Source: Siphonodentalium dalli
Lineage: Eukaryota; Mollusca; Scaphopoda; Gadilida; Siphonodentaliidae
Direction of reading: 5' to 3'
Assembly: GCA_032622095.1 (NCBI GenBank)
Contig: CP136062.1
Location: forward strand, 157,536,875-157,600,874
DNA: 64,000 nt
Shown: piece after piece, positions 33,401 through 48,000 of the stretch
How positions within the stretch are numbered: position 1 is the first letter of the stretch
Layout of the letters: every line of letters starts with the position of its first letter
Translations under genes and position numbers: made by a program
The notes under the pieces: generated by a model
The model's database searches: none
What the model was told of the DNA's origin: nothing
The model's input: the letters and a program-made list of their open reading frames with translations, nothing else

Positions 33401-36400
33401 TGGAGAGGGGAACAGCAATGCTTATTAGAAAAGCCTGAACCGATTGAAAGTATTGTGTAACGTCTATGTCTTTGGCGAGAAGTTTTAATCTTCAGTCTCT
33501 CCATGCAAATTTGGATAACACCAAATCAATTGACTAAGACCAGAAACTAACTAAAATGTTCAGTTTGAATTAAGTCACTGGGTTTATGATGTACCGAGTA
33601 CTATACATCACTGGTTATTTGTCGCATCTGATGGACATTTCACTAACATTCAGTAAATTGTACTGACAAGTTCCGTATGCACGAACAAACACAATACATA
33701 TGGTACTCACATAATGGTCGTCACCCCTGAATAGAACGGTCAATACATGGAGCCGCCGCTACTCATTATACAATGCATAGTGTATGTATTGTTTGCGGTT
33801 AAAGTGCAAGTATGGAATATCGAACTGGTCACTCATTGTCTGGAGTGGACCGACGGTGATGTGACCAATTGTGTCAGACTGTTGGGTAGAACAGGATTTC
33901 ATTCACATATATTTCCCATAATACTTATGAACTGTTCGTTTCGAATATTTCATGGGTGTCCACGTTATAGTGAACACATTTAATAATACGTTATAATGAA
34001 CACATTTAATAATACGTTATAATGAACACATTTAATAATACGTTATAATGAACACATTTAATAATACGTTATAATGAACACATTTAATAATACGTTATAA
34101 TGAACACATTTAATAATTTGTAAACTACAAGTAGATCTCGACGGAAACATGTATTCTTAAGAAACATTATAGTCAACTTTGTCGCACGATCTTTGTAATA
34201 GTTTTGTCTCTTTCAATTCTTTCCCAAGTTATACAAAAATGTACAGAATGTTTCAGTATCCAAGTGTGAGAATGTGTGAATAATTATGCTTGCTTTGTGA
34301 CATATTTGATTTACGTGTTGGCCAAATTTGATTTTCTCGTCAATTATCACACTAATTGCCCGTTCTGATTAACTTGTCAAAATTGGTTGTTCTGTTGTAC
34401 ATCAGCAATATGATGCTTACATCTTGACCTGCTCAGGGTTTCTCGGAATGACTAACACGAAGGAAACTGGACTGAATACCTGTGCGTTTGAATTTATTCA
34501 TCAACTGTTTCTCAAATCGTTTCCTAAATGTACCTACACACACAGTGACGCGACATTCAACTTATTAAATTCGATAATTGTCTGACAATTTCAGCTCGGA
34601 AAGAAGGGGAACGAACGCACTCAACAGTGGATGGGAAAGCATATGAAATATGTGACTGGCAGGTAACTGTGCTCTATATGTATCTATATTCTCTACAACA
34701 AAGGGTCAGTTGAAATCATGCAGGCAAGGGTGAAGAAATTACGTTGTACCGATGAACAGTCCTCATTTCTACACATGTACAACAGTAGTGCAAAGAGTAG
34801 TGCAAAGAGTATAGTGAAAACCAATTCCCCGCATGGCTGATGATGTTAACAATTAAAGGCCAGTGTTCGCCGATATTGCAAATTTCTTTCAGTTTGCATC
34901 AGGAATAATGAACTCTTTCCGATAGTTAGTACATGCAATTTATCTTCAATTATGTGGTGTGTACCAGTGTCAACATTTATGTTGATTGCGAACGAGCGTG
35001 TTGTTCTCAGAGTCTGATTAACACGAAGCAACGGAATAGACTGGCTGCGGCATATTTGAACATTCTCATGAAAATACCAACAGTTAAGTTTGATTTCGAA
35101 CTTGCGTTCAGGAAGTGGATGGATGTGAAATCGCGTAGGATTTTCTAAAATGTTTGAATTTTAAACGTTATTCTTAATTGGTTGATGTTGTATATTGCCA
35201 AGACTTATAAGTGCTGATAACTTTGAGTGAATAAATGTTTATATCGTATTACATCTTGTGCTAATGTATCCCACAGTATGTGGCTAAACTATTTTCAAAA
35301 GTGGCTGAACATATTGCACAGGTGGCTAAACAATGGCTACAAAGAATTCTGGGCCAGGTCGAACATTGTTAAAGGCAGCTAGCTGTAACAATAGATACCT
35401 TTCGCAAAATCACGAATACGCTTACGGATATGGACAATATGTCTTGCGTATACATGAAGCTACAGTCTTGAAATATGATATTGTGGCATTCTATTTCTAG
35501 TTTCCGTTCGCCCAAGGACTTTTTATTTTAGACAATATAATTGCTCAAGATGATATTGTGACACCTAACAATGTATCAATTTAAATCACTACTATGCTAA
35601 TGATTTTCATTGCTGGTAAACATAAATAATAAATAATAGTTTTGTATTTCATAAAATCCACCGAAGTGCTCTAAAACACTTGGCATGTTAAACATAAAAT
35701 ACAATTTCAAATATAAGACATAATTATGGACATCAACAAAAATGTAGAACTATAAGTGAGACGTTACTAAGAAATACAAAAGCGCATAAAATTACAAATC
35801 GAAAAAATTAAAAAGTTACTGGTAAATTGGGGTTGATAACATGCTAAAAAATGCTAACAGCGAAAAATGGGGGTAAAATGGCGAACGGGTAACAAGATAA
35901 AAATAACAGGAGAAGGGGGTAAAATGGGGAAAGATCAGAAAACGAGTAAAATTGAAACGAAACATATTGATGAGACTAAGGTGCTTAATTAGTGATCCAA
36001 ACTTTATAAGAGATAGAATATTATCAACAAAGATTATTTGCATAAGTATTGTTTGTTTGTTTTTTTGTTTGTTTGTTGGTATTTTAAGATAAAAAATAAA
36101 AACAGTTATCAAACACATATGTACACGAGTTAAGTTCAGCTGGTGTTTTTATTGGATGATGCGCATGCCGTTACCTTTCACCTGGTATAGCCTGGAACAC
36201 CCTAGCTGACCATGGCTACTCGCTAATGTGCTTCGGTTGTAATTCCAAGTCTTTGAATGCTGCTTGGAATAAGAATGTTTTCAGTTGCTTTTTCACATGC
36301 CTATCGCCTTTTATTAAATCATGTATTTTTGCTACTCTAGGACCGGGAAGCGGACGAAGAACTGCGTCTACGGAAAAATTCATTTCGCAGACTTTGGGCA

Positions 36401-39400
36401 TAGAACGCCTAAGGTTTGTATACCACCGACCAACAAACCGACCATCCCGGGCGCTTCACCCAAATAGTCATTTCAATAAGTTAACAGGAATGAAAACCAA
36501 AAGAACTACAAATGGACTTTCGGGAGCCTTTACGCAGCGTCGTAGGGGCAAACCAAAAATTTGTAAAAAAAAACTTTAAAATATGTGTTCTGCCGGTAAG
36601 CACAATAGGTTCAGATGTGTTGGTTGTTCAATGGTTTAACCCTTTACCTAACAGAACGGCCCTGTGCCAATGCATTCTCTTATATATGCGAGTCGACCAT
36701 AGGTCGCCTCGCATATATAAGAGAATGCATTGGCTTAACACATTAAAAATGATAAAATTGTTAAAGAATGTAAGAACAAATGGTAAAAAGTGTGAAAAAC
36801 AGATTTTGTTTAGGCCAATGCATTCTCTTATATATGCGAGGCGACCTATGGTCGACTCGCATATATAAGAGAATGCATTGGCACAGGGCATAACTGTAAC
36901 CATCACAATGTGGTCAATGAGCCGGTTCCAATGATATCCATATTTGTATGGTTTTATTGAGACAGACCGAAGATATTTTAGGCTGTTGAAGCTTTATTTG
37001 GCCGGTTTTGGCCGTTTTGTTGGGTAAAGGGTTAAGCGGAGATCAATCTCTATCCCGTGGACACGGGTAGTTATTCCAAGAATAGGGGTATCATGTGGCC
37101 AAATAGTGTATATCATGATACCCTTGTCTAAGACTTGTATCATGCTATTGTCTACTATATCATTACACCGATTTGACCATCCCTCGACTATACAATAGTT
37201 ACTACCAGTCATAACCAATTAGGAATATGATCTTGTTAATTATATATATATGCTTGTATGTTCTCATACGATATTATTTATATCTGCCACGTATTGTGTT
37301 TACTAATACATTTAAACCTGGCAGTTACAATCACTTTGGAAAGGAAGTTTATCCTAGATCCGGGAACACATCAAACTCAATATACTATCTTATGTACTAT
37401 CGGATACTACATATGTACTAGTATATATATAGAATACACATTCCAGTCGTAGACGATACAGCACAGTTTTCAACACATTACCACGCGGCTACTGATGGTG
37501 TATTTTATTTATGCCATAGTTAATATTTGTTTCGGCATTTAGCTGTACTATAGTATTGCTACTCTGTTGGTTACGTTTTAATATGTCCTCTACCGAGTGA
37601 CCCAAATACTTAAAGGTATGCCTATGGGTAACGCGTAGCAACACATATACTTCATTCAGTTAATCACCTCTTTCTGCGTGAGCCATTGGGCCATCAGTCA
37701 GCTGATCATTACTCGCATTGAAAATTCCAGTTTCCAAACAACAGTAACAAGTATAATTGTTCATATTTAACGGACACCACACCACTTTACAATTTCAAAT
37801 AAATCATGTTTTGATCAGAAACAAGGTTATGGTCACTTAAAATTCAACGCGGGAAATTTGAAAAACAAAACAATATTTTCTATTAGTATTACTGTGGCAA
37901 ATTAGTATTAGTATTGTCGATTTGGATGTGTGTGTTGCTAAACAAAGATAGACATCTCCCGATTTTCAGTCACACATGTTGACGTTCACAAGCCTACAAC
38001 TAGTGTCTGTCGTTTTCAGATTGATGTCTCCAGAAGGTGAAGTTAGTGACGCTATCATTCTGCTTAGGCCTCAGCTGCTTGGGGAGACCTAGCATCATAT
38101 TTAATTTCCCCGGTTGAAGTTGGTGATGTTCAACCATTAGTCACCTCGATTATGCATATTATGTTTTTGCGAAGTAGGGGATATATAAACTTTCCAGAAG
38201 GGAAAAATAACTAAAAACAATGTTCATTTGAGACTACAGATACTTTCCAAAAGATAAGGCCTAAGCAGAATGAAGTCCCCAGAGGGCGAATTGGGTGATG
38301 TTAGCTCTGTGCGGGATAGCGTAACTAAATTCACCCTCTGGGACCTCATTATGCAAATGGACGTCCACAGTTTTAGTATTCTGCTTACAGAGAAGTCCTT
38401 CCTTGCAAGGGGTAGTTTGTTGAAGCATTTTCGCTATTGTGACCATTTGACGATACATGTACGTTACGTACATCTTACTGAGCAGGAACGATGTCCGTGG
38501 AATTATTTTAAATACTATGCCGAGCATTTTCGATCAATAGTACGAGACAGTGCCAGCCGCCGTTCGCTATTTTTCTCGGAATGAAGATGAATATGTGCGT
38601 TTGTTTCCTTTACATAACTTTCGACAGCGAAGTCGACAGAGGTCAATTATGGTCTAGTTCTACTATATGTATAAACGTTAGACGACGGACGAGGTGTCGT
38701 TGAAATATTTGTACCCAAAGAACAAATATGTACCCACAGTTGGGTGTAAAGCTGAAATTTACAAAATATGTGTTATACACACGTAATATGGTATAACTAT
38801 AGTATACAACCTTTACATATGAGGTAAACTGGAAATACGTTATGCTTCCTTCTCAAGTTGAATTGACTGTATGTGCAGGGACTGCAGGGTTTGAGGAAAC
38901 ACATATTTTGTAAAGCTGAAATTTATAAAATGTGTGTTATACACACAATAACACTAGCATGGGTAATATGGTATAAATATAGTATACAGCCCTTTACATG
39001 TGAGGTAACTTGACAATACGTTATTCTTCCTTCCCAAGTCGAGTTGAATGTATGTACAGGGTTGGAGTTTGAGGATAAAAATATCCGTAAATAAGTGTAT
39101 ACCATCCTTCCAATTGTACAATTTTGCAATTTGGAGGCCATATTGCACTAGTTTTATTGCACAACAATGCATGCTATTTATATTGTACACATGATTTTGA
39201 ATCACGTTGCTAGTTTATGTCATATTATATTACAGTACTGCATGGTATCACCACATGATGAAACTGAAACTCTGCTGGATATGGCACACGATGTGTGGGA
39301 ATTGAAGCTGCCGAATATTCTCATTTGTGTCTACGGGAAACTTTCAAAGAACCAAGATCTGTTAAACTGCGTCAATAGAATGGGTGAGCATTATACAGTT

Positions 39401-42400
39401 GTCGCCCGCTATCGATGGAGACATTATGCAGTTGTCGCCCGCTGTCGAGGGAGACATTGTGATTTGTCTCCTGCTGGAGAACGGAATTTCGTTCTCGAGC
39501 GGGTGACAAATCTCAATGTATCCCGAGAAAAAGGGCAACAATTGCTTTGTTATCCGAGCACTAAAGAAAAGGCCCTGGCTTTTCACACGCACGTTATTGC
39601 ACAATGTGTTAACGCATCGCATGATTTACCATCATGTTATGGTTAAATCTTCAATATCGGACCATGCAACGTAAACAAATAAGCCATAGAGGTATGTTAT
39701 CCCCGTCTGCAATTTGGCTTATTCAATGTCGTCTTTTGCGCGGAATTTACTCGCGATGTTAATTTCATTATGATCTTTCCCGAATACTATTGGAAAGTTA
39801 TCGATTTCACAAATGTACATTAATATGTGTGCCAATACATCTTTTATATCATAAAATGTGTGAGATGTTTGTTGTGTTCTGACATTTTAATATAACTGAA
39901 TTCTAGAGAAGGAAGCAGAATGTTATGTACAAAGTATGTGATGATTATCTATAATTGACTTTGACATTTATTTTAGGCACCAACTTTTACAATATTGATT
40001 TCGTGGGAATATAAACTCTAGATATATAACATCCCCCTTTTTCCACAAACACTACAAAGCTCTACTTAAGTCGCAATGGTATTTACAGTCATAATGAGTC
40101 ATTGAGAATATTGTTCGTCTCCAGTTGTATTCATTTTCATATCTCAATGGTGGTTTTGATATTGTGCCACTTCTGGTTTGTGAATTTTGAATTGGGGTAC
40201 TTATGATTATACTAGAAGTTGGAGTTATGTCCTGATCATAATTATCGAATTTAAAGTTTCTGTAGTCCTTCTCATTTGTTGCCAAAATGTCTAGTCTATT
40301 ACTTCGATACATGCCACCAGATTTAGTTTCTATGATGTATGAGTTCGGCGCATCAGAAATGTCCTTCACCTTTGCCGGTATCCACTGATTGGTTTTCACA
40401 TTCCCCATTCTACCGACTTGTCCTTTTGTTAGAGGTGTTGGTTTCTTGGCCGATCGATCACGAACAGATTTCTGCTTCTGATATCTTTTTCGAAGTTTGT
40501 TAAACACATCTTGTTTTGTTTTATGTTTGAGAACTTTATTGCTCACTGATGTGCGTGTTCTCAGCTTTCTACCGAATAAAATCTGGGAGGAGCTGTTGAC
40601 AAACCTTTCTTGAAGATAACCTTGAAGATAACTTCGAGCGGTTTATGATCCGTCTCGGTGTTCACAACTGTTCCATACACCTTTTGTCGAAATCTCTCCA
40701 GACCGAACAATATGGCCGTCATTTCTTTTTCTAACTGGCTATTATTTTGTTGACAATCAGTTAATGTTTTTTATGCATAAGCCACAGGTTGCTGATTTTG
40801 TAGCAAACGCGCACCTAACGTATTTGTGGACTCGTCAACTGAATATATGACATCTTTATTCACATCTAAATGCTGTAGAACAGTTGCATTCGTTATCGCG
40901 AACTTTGACTGCTCGAATGCAGATTTGTGCCGTGTATTCCAATACATCTGTGATATCATAGGATGGAAGATGTTTGTTGTGTTCTGAGTGTTTAATAACT
41001 GAACTCTAGAAAAGGAAGCAGAATGATATGTACCATATTGAGTTCGAGGGAATATGAACTCTAGATATATAACAATTCCCAAGTTCGTCGGTATCCCCAC
41101 ACAAAATAAATACTTCTATGATCACAATGCAGACATTGTGGAGAGGTCTGATATGGGGGATAAGCGTACAGGACCATTCATTCGCGGCAGATGTTTGTAT
41201 TGCGTTATACACCAGCAAGAGTATGGTATAACCAACCGACCTCAAGGATCGATTAGTTCAATATTGCACCATTATTTAGATGTGAATATATTGAATCATC
41301 CAGATGTTTCGATGTAAAAAGTACATAATAACACTTTTCAGATAACAGTATCAACTTTGAGTATTAGTTTTCATTAAATATATGCAAACTAGCAAACAAC
41401 ACAACTGTTTTTTTTTCGAATCCTACAAGATTTATGATATAGTACGTCTGGACAGGAGCCAAACAAATCTAGAATGTTTATTAGAAGTGCACCGTGCATA
41501 TAATCTTATAAGATATGTGGAAAATTAAGTGACTGAGATATTCAGACATTTGAGACAGTCCAAAGACTTGGACGTAAGAGGATAAACTCGACGACTAGCT
41601 TTTCCTAAAATCATGGCAACGGTCATGCATTGTCTGTTATATATAGTTGACAGCTGCTGTTGTATGCGGTGTTTAGTGTATATTGGTTCAAGGATATGTC
41701 AGATGTTCATTCAAGGCAACTGGATTTTCAGTGAAAGTAAAACTGTTGCAACTTGCAGATACATTAGCTGACCAATCGGAAATGGAGATTTTCAATATTT
41801 TTTGTGTATACCATTACGGAGTATTCAAGTAAATGGATAGAGGAATATGGCTGTTGTGTTGTTGATTCATCAGTTTATCAGTTTTATTAAATACTAGAAG
41901 GGTTACCCGGCGTTGCCCAGGTTAAAGTGATGTGAAACCCTCTGCATACTGTGGATATATGGCGGGAATAGAGGATACTCTTGTTCAAAGCGTTACCCAT
42001 ATTTTCATAAATTATATATCCAAATAGCATCACAAAGCATGATTGTTACACACGAAATATAAGTAGTAGCTCACCGTGTCGGATCAGAGCGATTGTCATG
42101 TTGTTTATCGCGATTAATCCGTCCCACCAATAAAGAACTATTTATTTATTTACAACTGCGTATACTTCAGACGTTATAACATGAACATCATAAACACATT
42201 AGTTCGCAAAAATAAAAGACGACAATTGGGTTTCATATAGAGTTGCATCAATCAATCTAGTGGGTTTGACTAAGATTTTGAGGACACCTGGTTATCATAT
42301 TTCCATGAAGATACAGATATTTTAAAGAAATATCCAGGTGCTCCTCTGTTCATGGTGCTATATACTGGCTAATTATTCTCAGTTTTAAAGAAATGTTGCT

Positions 42401-44990
42401 ATGCAACTATATCAGCTGCATGTGCCCGACTCAGAGCGATATTTTGAGTTGTTTATGTTAGGCGATGAGTCTGTTCTAACACATGAATATATCTTCTGTA
42501 TATTGGGCAGATATAACCTTGTCAGATGTCAGTATTGGAGGATCCTGAAAAGTTATGTTCCACTGACTCCGTTTTTTTTATCTCAGAAAAAATTATATTT
42601 GACGACACACTGTGATCAATATTGTTGAACAGGCCTTCTATATATACATTTCCATATCTCTTGTAACATTTGTATGGTAACTATATTGAATGGGCAGACT
42701 CAATTGTGTTATAATATTAACATGTAGCTAATATTTTAACATGTACCATTCTCTTCCTCGTAAAAAGTTACCACTTTGAGAATGCCTTTGTGCCATCTCG
42801 ATTGTATCCCGTGAAGTTATATATAAAACACATACAGACAGACATATATTTGCATATATATTTAGGCATCAAATGTGACGTTTTAACACGCACGATTTGA
42901 TTCCTCGTATCATTTGAGAAGAACGTGTATGAATTTGATGTTAATTTGCACTAAACATTATTCTATCCGTTTTGGTAATCCGCCCGTCCCTATTTAGGAC
43001 TCAAGTGGCACCACATTTGACATAATTAAACCCCAAACTTACGACTCATTATAGAGAAGAATATATATATATATATTTTTAATATTGGCGAGTATACAAA
43101 TTCGTATCAATCTAGGGCCCCCACATCTCTCACCGAAATGGCACAAATTTGGCGTATTTAAACCACACGATTAGATTCCTCGAATCACGGAGAAGAATAT
43201 GTATCAGTCTGGTGGAAATCGGCACTAAACATAATTTATTGTTTATCAATTGTTGTGTCTCTCTCACCTTGTCTCGAATGGCACCACTTTTGACATCTTT
43301 AAACTACACAATTAGACCCCTGATACCATGGAGATGATTATTTATAAGGTTAGTGCTGATCGGCGACTAAACAATATTTTTAGTGCCCACCCCACACCAT
43401 CTCTCACACAAACAGCACCAATATATCGTCTTAAAATCACATGATTTGATTTTTCATATCATGGATAAGAATGTTTATCAATTTGGTGAAAATTGGCGCT
43501 AAAATTATTGTGTATGAATTCTAGTGCCCCTCTCATTTTCAGTGCACCCTGACTCGAATGACGCCACTTTTAACAGTTTTAAGCCACATCATTAGACTCA
43601 TCATACCATGTGGAGGATTAAAAAAAAGTTTGGTAGCAATGGGTGACTAAAACAATTCTTAACAATGTTAGTGCCCCCCCCCCCCCATTCTCACATCCAA
43701 AGGACACCAATTTGGCGTCTTTAAATCACACAATTAGATTCCTTGTTTCATGGAGAAGAATGTGTATTAATTTGGTGGAAATCGGCGCTAAAATCATTTG
43801 TGGATGATTTTGTAAAAGTTTTTGTATAAAATTGCGAGTATACAAATCCGTATACAATTTAGGGCCCCCATATCTCTCAACCAAAACGGCACTAATTTAG
43901 CGTATCTAAACCAAACGATTAGATTTCTCGTATCACGGAGAATATATATAAATCTGGTGGAAATCGGCGCTAAACATATTGTTCATCTTTTTCGTGTTCC
44001 TCTCACCCTCTATGCATCCTGACTCGAATGGCCCATGTGTGACAGTTTGCGACATCCTTTAAACCACCCAATTATACTCCTCATATCATGGAGATGATTA
44101 TTGATAAGTTTGGTACTAATCGGCGACTAAACCAGTGTTGATCAAATTTAGTGCTCACTAACCCCCAACTGTCGCACAAACAGCACCAACATGGCGTCTT
44201 TAAATCACACGGTCAGACTTAAGCCACACCATACCATGGGGATGCTAAGTATAAATGTGGTGGTGACTAAACCCATTCAAATTGAGTGCCCCTTCCACAA
44301 ACTTTCATCCAACTGACAGCAATTTGGAGTCTTTAAATCGCACAATTAGATTCCTTTTATCATGAAAAAGAATATACATCAATTTGGTGGAAATCGGCGC
44401 TAAAATTAGTTTTATCAATATTGGTGGCCCTCTCCCCTTCCGTGCATCCCTGACGCGAATGGCGCCACGTTTGACACATTTAAACAGCACCATTAGATTC
44501 CTCATATCATGGCAATGATTATATAAAAGTTTCGTGGCAATCGGCGGCAAAAATTGTGTCTGCCCCTCCCCTGTTCCGCCCCTGACAACGGCGTCACTTT
44601 CAAAAATTCTAAGCCGCACCATTATCTTTCTCGCAAAACGTTACCCCTAGTAGACCCGTTTGGTGCCATCTAGATGGTCCCTCGGCGCTAAACTTAGTTT
44701 ATCAATTTTGGTGCCCCTCTCCCCTTCCATGCGTCCCTGACTCGAACGGCTGCACTATTGACATATTTAAACCATACCATCAGAGTCCTTATATCATGAG
44801 GATGATTATATATAAGTTTCGTGGCAATCGGCGACATTTTTTTCCCTGCCCCTCCCCATTTTTTGCCCCTGACAACAACCGCGTCACTTTAGAAAATTCT
44901 AACCCGCACCATTATCTTTCTCGTGAAAAGTTACCCCTAGTAGACCCCTTTAGTGCCATATAGATGGTCCCCTGTGAATTTCTATAGAAC

Positions 44991-45025
<35 letters not shown>

Positions 45026-48000
45026 TTCGCAAATATAGATATAGATTATTTACCTGCATGATATTTACATTTTACTAATGTTTTACCTCACCCCAAACAG
45101 TTTCATATGTATTTCATTCAACACATGTATATGTATCTGCCGGGAGTTCAATATAAAAAATTGCATTTCTATTTGAAATTAGGTTGGATAGTTTCGCAGT
45201 TTGCACTCAGCAAGCCTACGTTATATTAACGACCTCAAAATGATTGGGTTAGTTTAAACATATCTTTGTCTAATTTGATAATACATAGTAAATGACACAT
45301 ACAATTTGTATACAGACAATGGGATTGGAGGACAAGTGCTGACTCATTTATGAGTACCCCCTCTCCCGTTTGTCATTACACTGAACAATAGATACAGAAC
45401 AGTGGCAAAGCAACTACCAAAAGCAAGTTGAACATATATACAAGTACATATCTCCGGTCTTTCTCCGCCGAGTCAATAATGAGTTTGTATATGTATTTGT
45501 TGAAAGTCGTGTTTGTTTAAGTCATTTACTGGCTTATACATTTAGTTGCGAGAGTTAGTCAAAAGAACCTTGTTTTGTCTCACGGATGAATAAATGTACA
45601 GCTAAGAAAATGTTTTCGTTGTCGCAATCACGTAGAGCGGGGTCTCCAAAATGCTAAATTTTTAGTGAGTAAAAATTGTAATGAAGTAATTTATTTAATT
45701 GGGGAATTTTGAGGATTGAAGTAATGATTGAAGTAATGATGCAAAATACAAATACTGGCATTTGATCAATTTGGAACAATAATATAAACAAGTATACAGC
45801 GCGTCTGTAAAAACTACACGATATACTACTTATAATGTACGGTGCAACTAAGTATTTGTCCGTGTTTTGTGGCGTTTACATGTGGTTCGCAGTGAATCAG
45901 GGGCGGTCCATGGCAAGTCTCCAGTATTGGTTCATCCCAATCTACTCCACACACGTTCATAGAGAGATGATTCATTGACTAAGAGCAGCCCCAACAACAT
46001 ATGCACAAATAATAGTGAATGCTAATGAGGTTAATAAAACGAAAAGGAGAACAGACAACAAAATCTATGCTAACCCATCTGGGATAGATATCCACCAGAT
46101 GAGCCGATTGATCCTTGCCTGGAGAGGGCATAGCCATGAATTGGCTATCTTAAGGTCCCATTACACGATTAAGCTTGCTTAATTCAGCTCCAAATGGTAA
46201 CCACAGGGAGTTATGCTGGATGTTCACGTTACACCATCCAGCAAGCTTTTAAAAGCACTGTTTTATCAGGAAATCCTTCACAGACTGTCCATCATAATTA
46301 ACTGGTCTGTGGTTATATTTACTAACTAGATTCCAATATTGTGAACTACACATGTGTCTTTTATCAGATATCAGGAGGAATTATGTTATTTAATTGCTAC
46401 TTGACATTAATGTGGATCCATGCTGAATGAAAAAACGGCCGGGTTCCATTCCCTACAGCTTGCTCAATGGGTAATAAAAAGTGCTGAGCTGTATGACATG
46501 GCATGGTATTACACGATGCAGCTCGCCTCTTGAGCTTGCTGAATAAAGGAAGCTTAATCGTGCAAAGGCACCTTTACGGTCCATCCCAATTAGTCATTAA
46601 AATAACAGGTTGCTCTGTCTGGACGTTTGTATATAATTTAGAATTACTGTGGTCACGGTGGATCACCGCAAACAATTCACCGAATGATCTACATTTGTAT
46701 TAGTGGGGTATCCATGTGTTGCGTTTTTCGCTTATCGCACACTTTTTAGGTACTGTATGGCGTATTATGAAGGTATAAGCAGCACATACTATCACTTTAA
46801 CCATTCCACGTCTAAATACTCATTGACGAGTAGTTCCTGTGGGAAATGTATATCCTTCTGCACTTCTATTATAATGTTATCTCTGTCGTCTGCTCATGTT
46901 CACTGAATACCCCTCCAAATGTATAATAGACCACCCCAATGCATATTTTTTATAACTGAAGGGATAATCCATTTAGTAAAGGAAGGGTTAATATGACGTG
47001 TTTATTTTAGGTGGCTGGTTGGTAACTGATGGCTTGTTGAAGAACACGACTGCCTACGATACATTGAATTTAGACACAGACGCCCATCACATCAGCGGCC
47101 CGCCGAATATTGGGATGGCGAATTGGAGTGAAATCACAGAAAGCCCGTCACTCATGATGGTTTGAAAAACCTTACTACTATTTGAAAATTCGCGCTGGGG
47201 TTCAACAATTCCTAATTTTTTGGATCTAACACGACTATCGTTCCGACTCTAACGCGATGCTAATGGTGATATCTTAAGGAAACAACTAGCGTATTGGGAA
47301 AAATGATAATTATTAGTGCGATTGTCTTAATTGGCTCTTTAAATTCTTTGTAAAATCAGTTGGTAGCAGGCACAAGGTCGTTCAATTGCAACCAAACGAA
47401 GATTGACGCTATTGTTGTGCTCAATCGATGCTTTGGTCAGTAAATAATTCGCGAAAAAACATAAAAATTCTAACTCCTGGCAATGTTTATTAATGAAAAT
47501 AAAAGACTTTAAGAGACAAAATCGAGCCAACAATGATCTATGCCGTTTCGAACCAACGAAGAGAAAAGTGTCATCTACTGGTATTGAATTTAAATTAAAA
47601 GTGTTTCGTTGGCTCCGACTCTAATGTTCGATAGCTCCGACCATTATCCTGGGAGAAGTGATCGGTTCTGACTCTAACACAGCGATGACCTTGCTTGTTT
47701 TTTCCAGTTTAATAGATCTGATTTCGAGTTGAATGAATGCTCAGTCGATCTTGGGAATTATCATTTATTCATATTCAATAGACACTATCGGACACTCCAG
47801 CAGTTTGAGAGATCAGGAATTATTAAAATCAAAGCTTAGAATTAGGTTTGATGAATGGTAATTATAAAGCAACCGCTTGGGGAAGAATTGACACGTTGCA
47901 TATGAAAAGCCAGCTGAGTAAAAGAAAGAAAATGTTGGAGTTATGAGTTTCTTTCAAACACGGATGAATTATATTTATAGGATGGTGGACACTGGCCGGC

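Larger units (their letters stand above)
41893..45048 (+). mobile_element. Family C element, forward copy (3.16 kb)
   Basis: Starts TACTAGAAGGGTTACCCGGC then GTTGCCCAGG. About 750 bases of unique sequence follow (41900-42650), then a tandem array, and it ends in (AGAC)n and CATTCGCAAATATAGATATA. The inverted copy at 59723-62460 has the same order of parts. No transposase or reverse transcriptase is seen, so it is non-autonomous. The class is unknown. Confidence 0.75.

Noticed and set aside
35816-36118. 100-codon minus-strand frame rich in Phe and Pro
   Set aside because: Low complexity and no family or promoter evidence.
36226-36579. 117-codon frame overlapping gene 2 exon 4
   Set aside because: The other frame (36341-36413) has the TRPM-like match and fits splice phases; this one is a shadow.
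38270-38584. 104-codon frame starting MKSPEGELGD
   Set aside because: Begins in a dispersed repeat end (CACTAAATTCACCCTC type) and has no family match.
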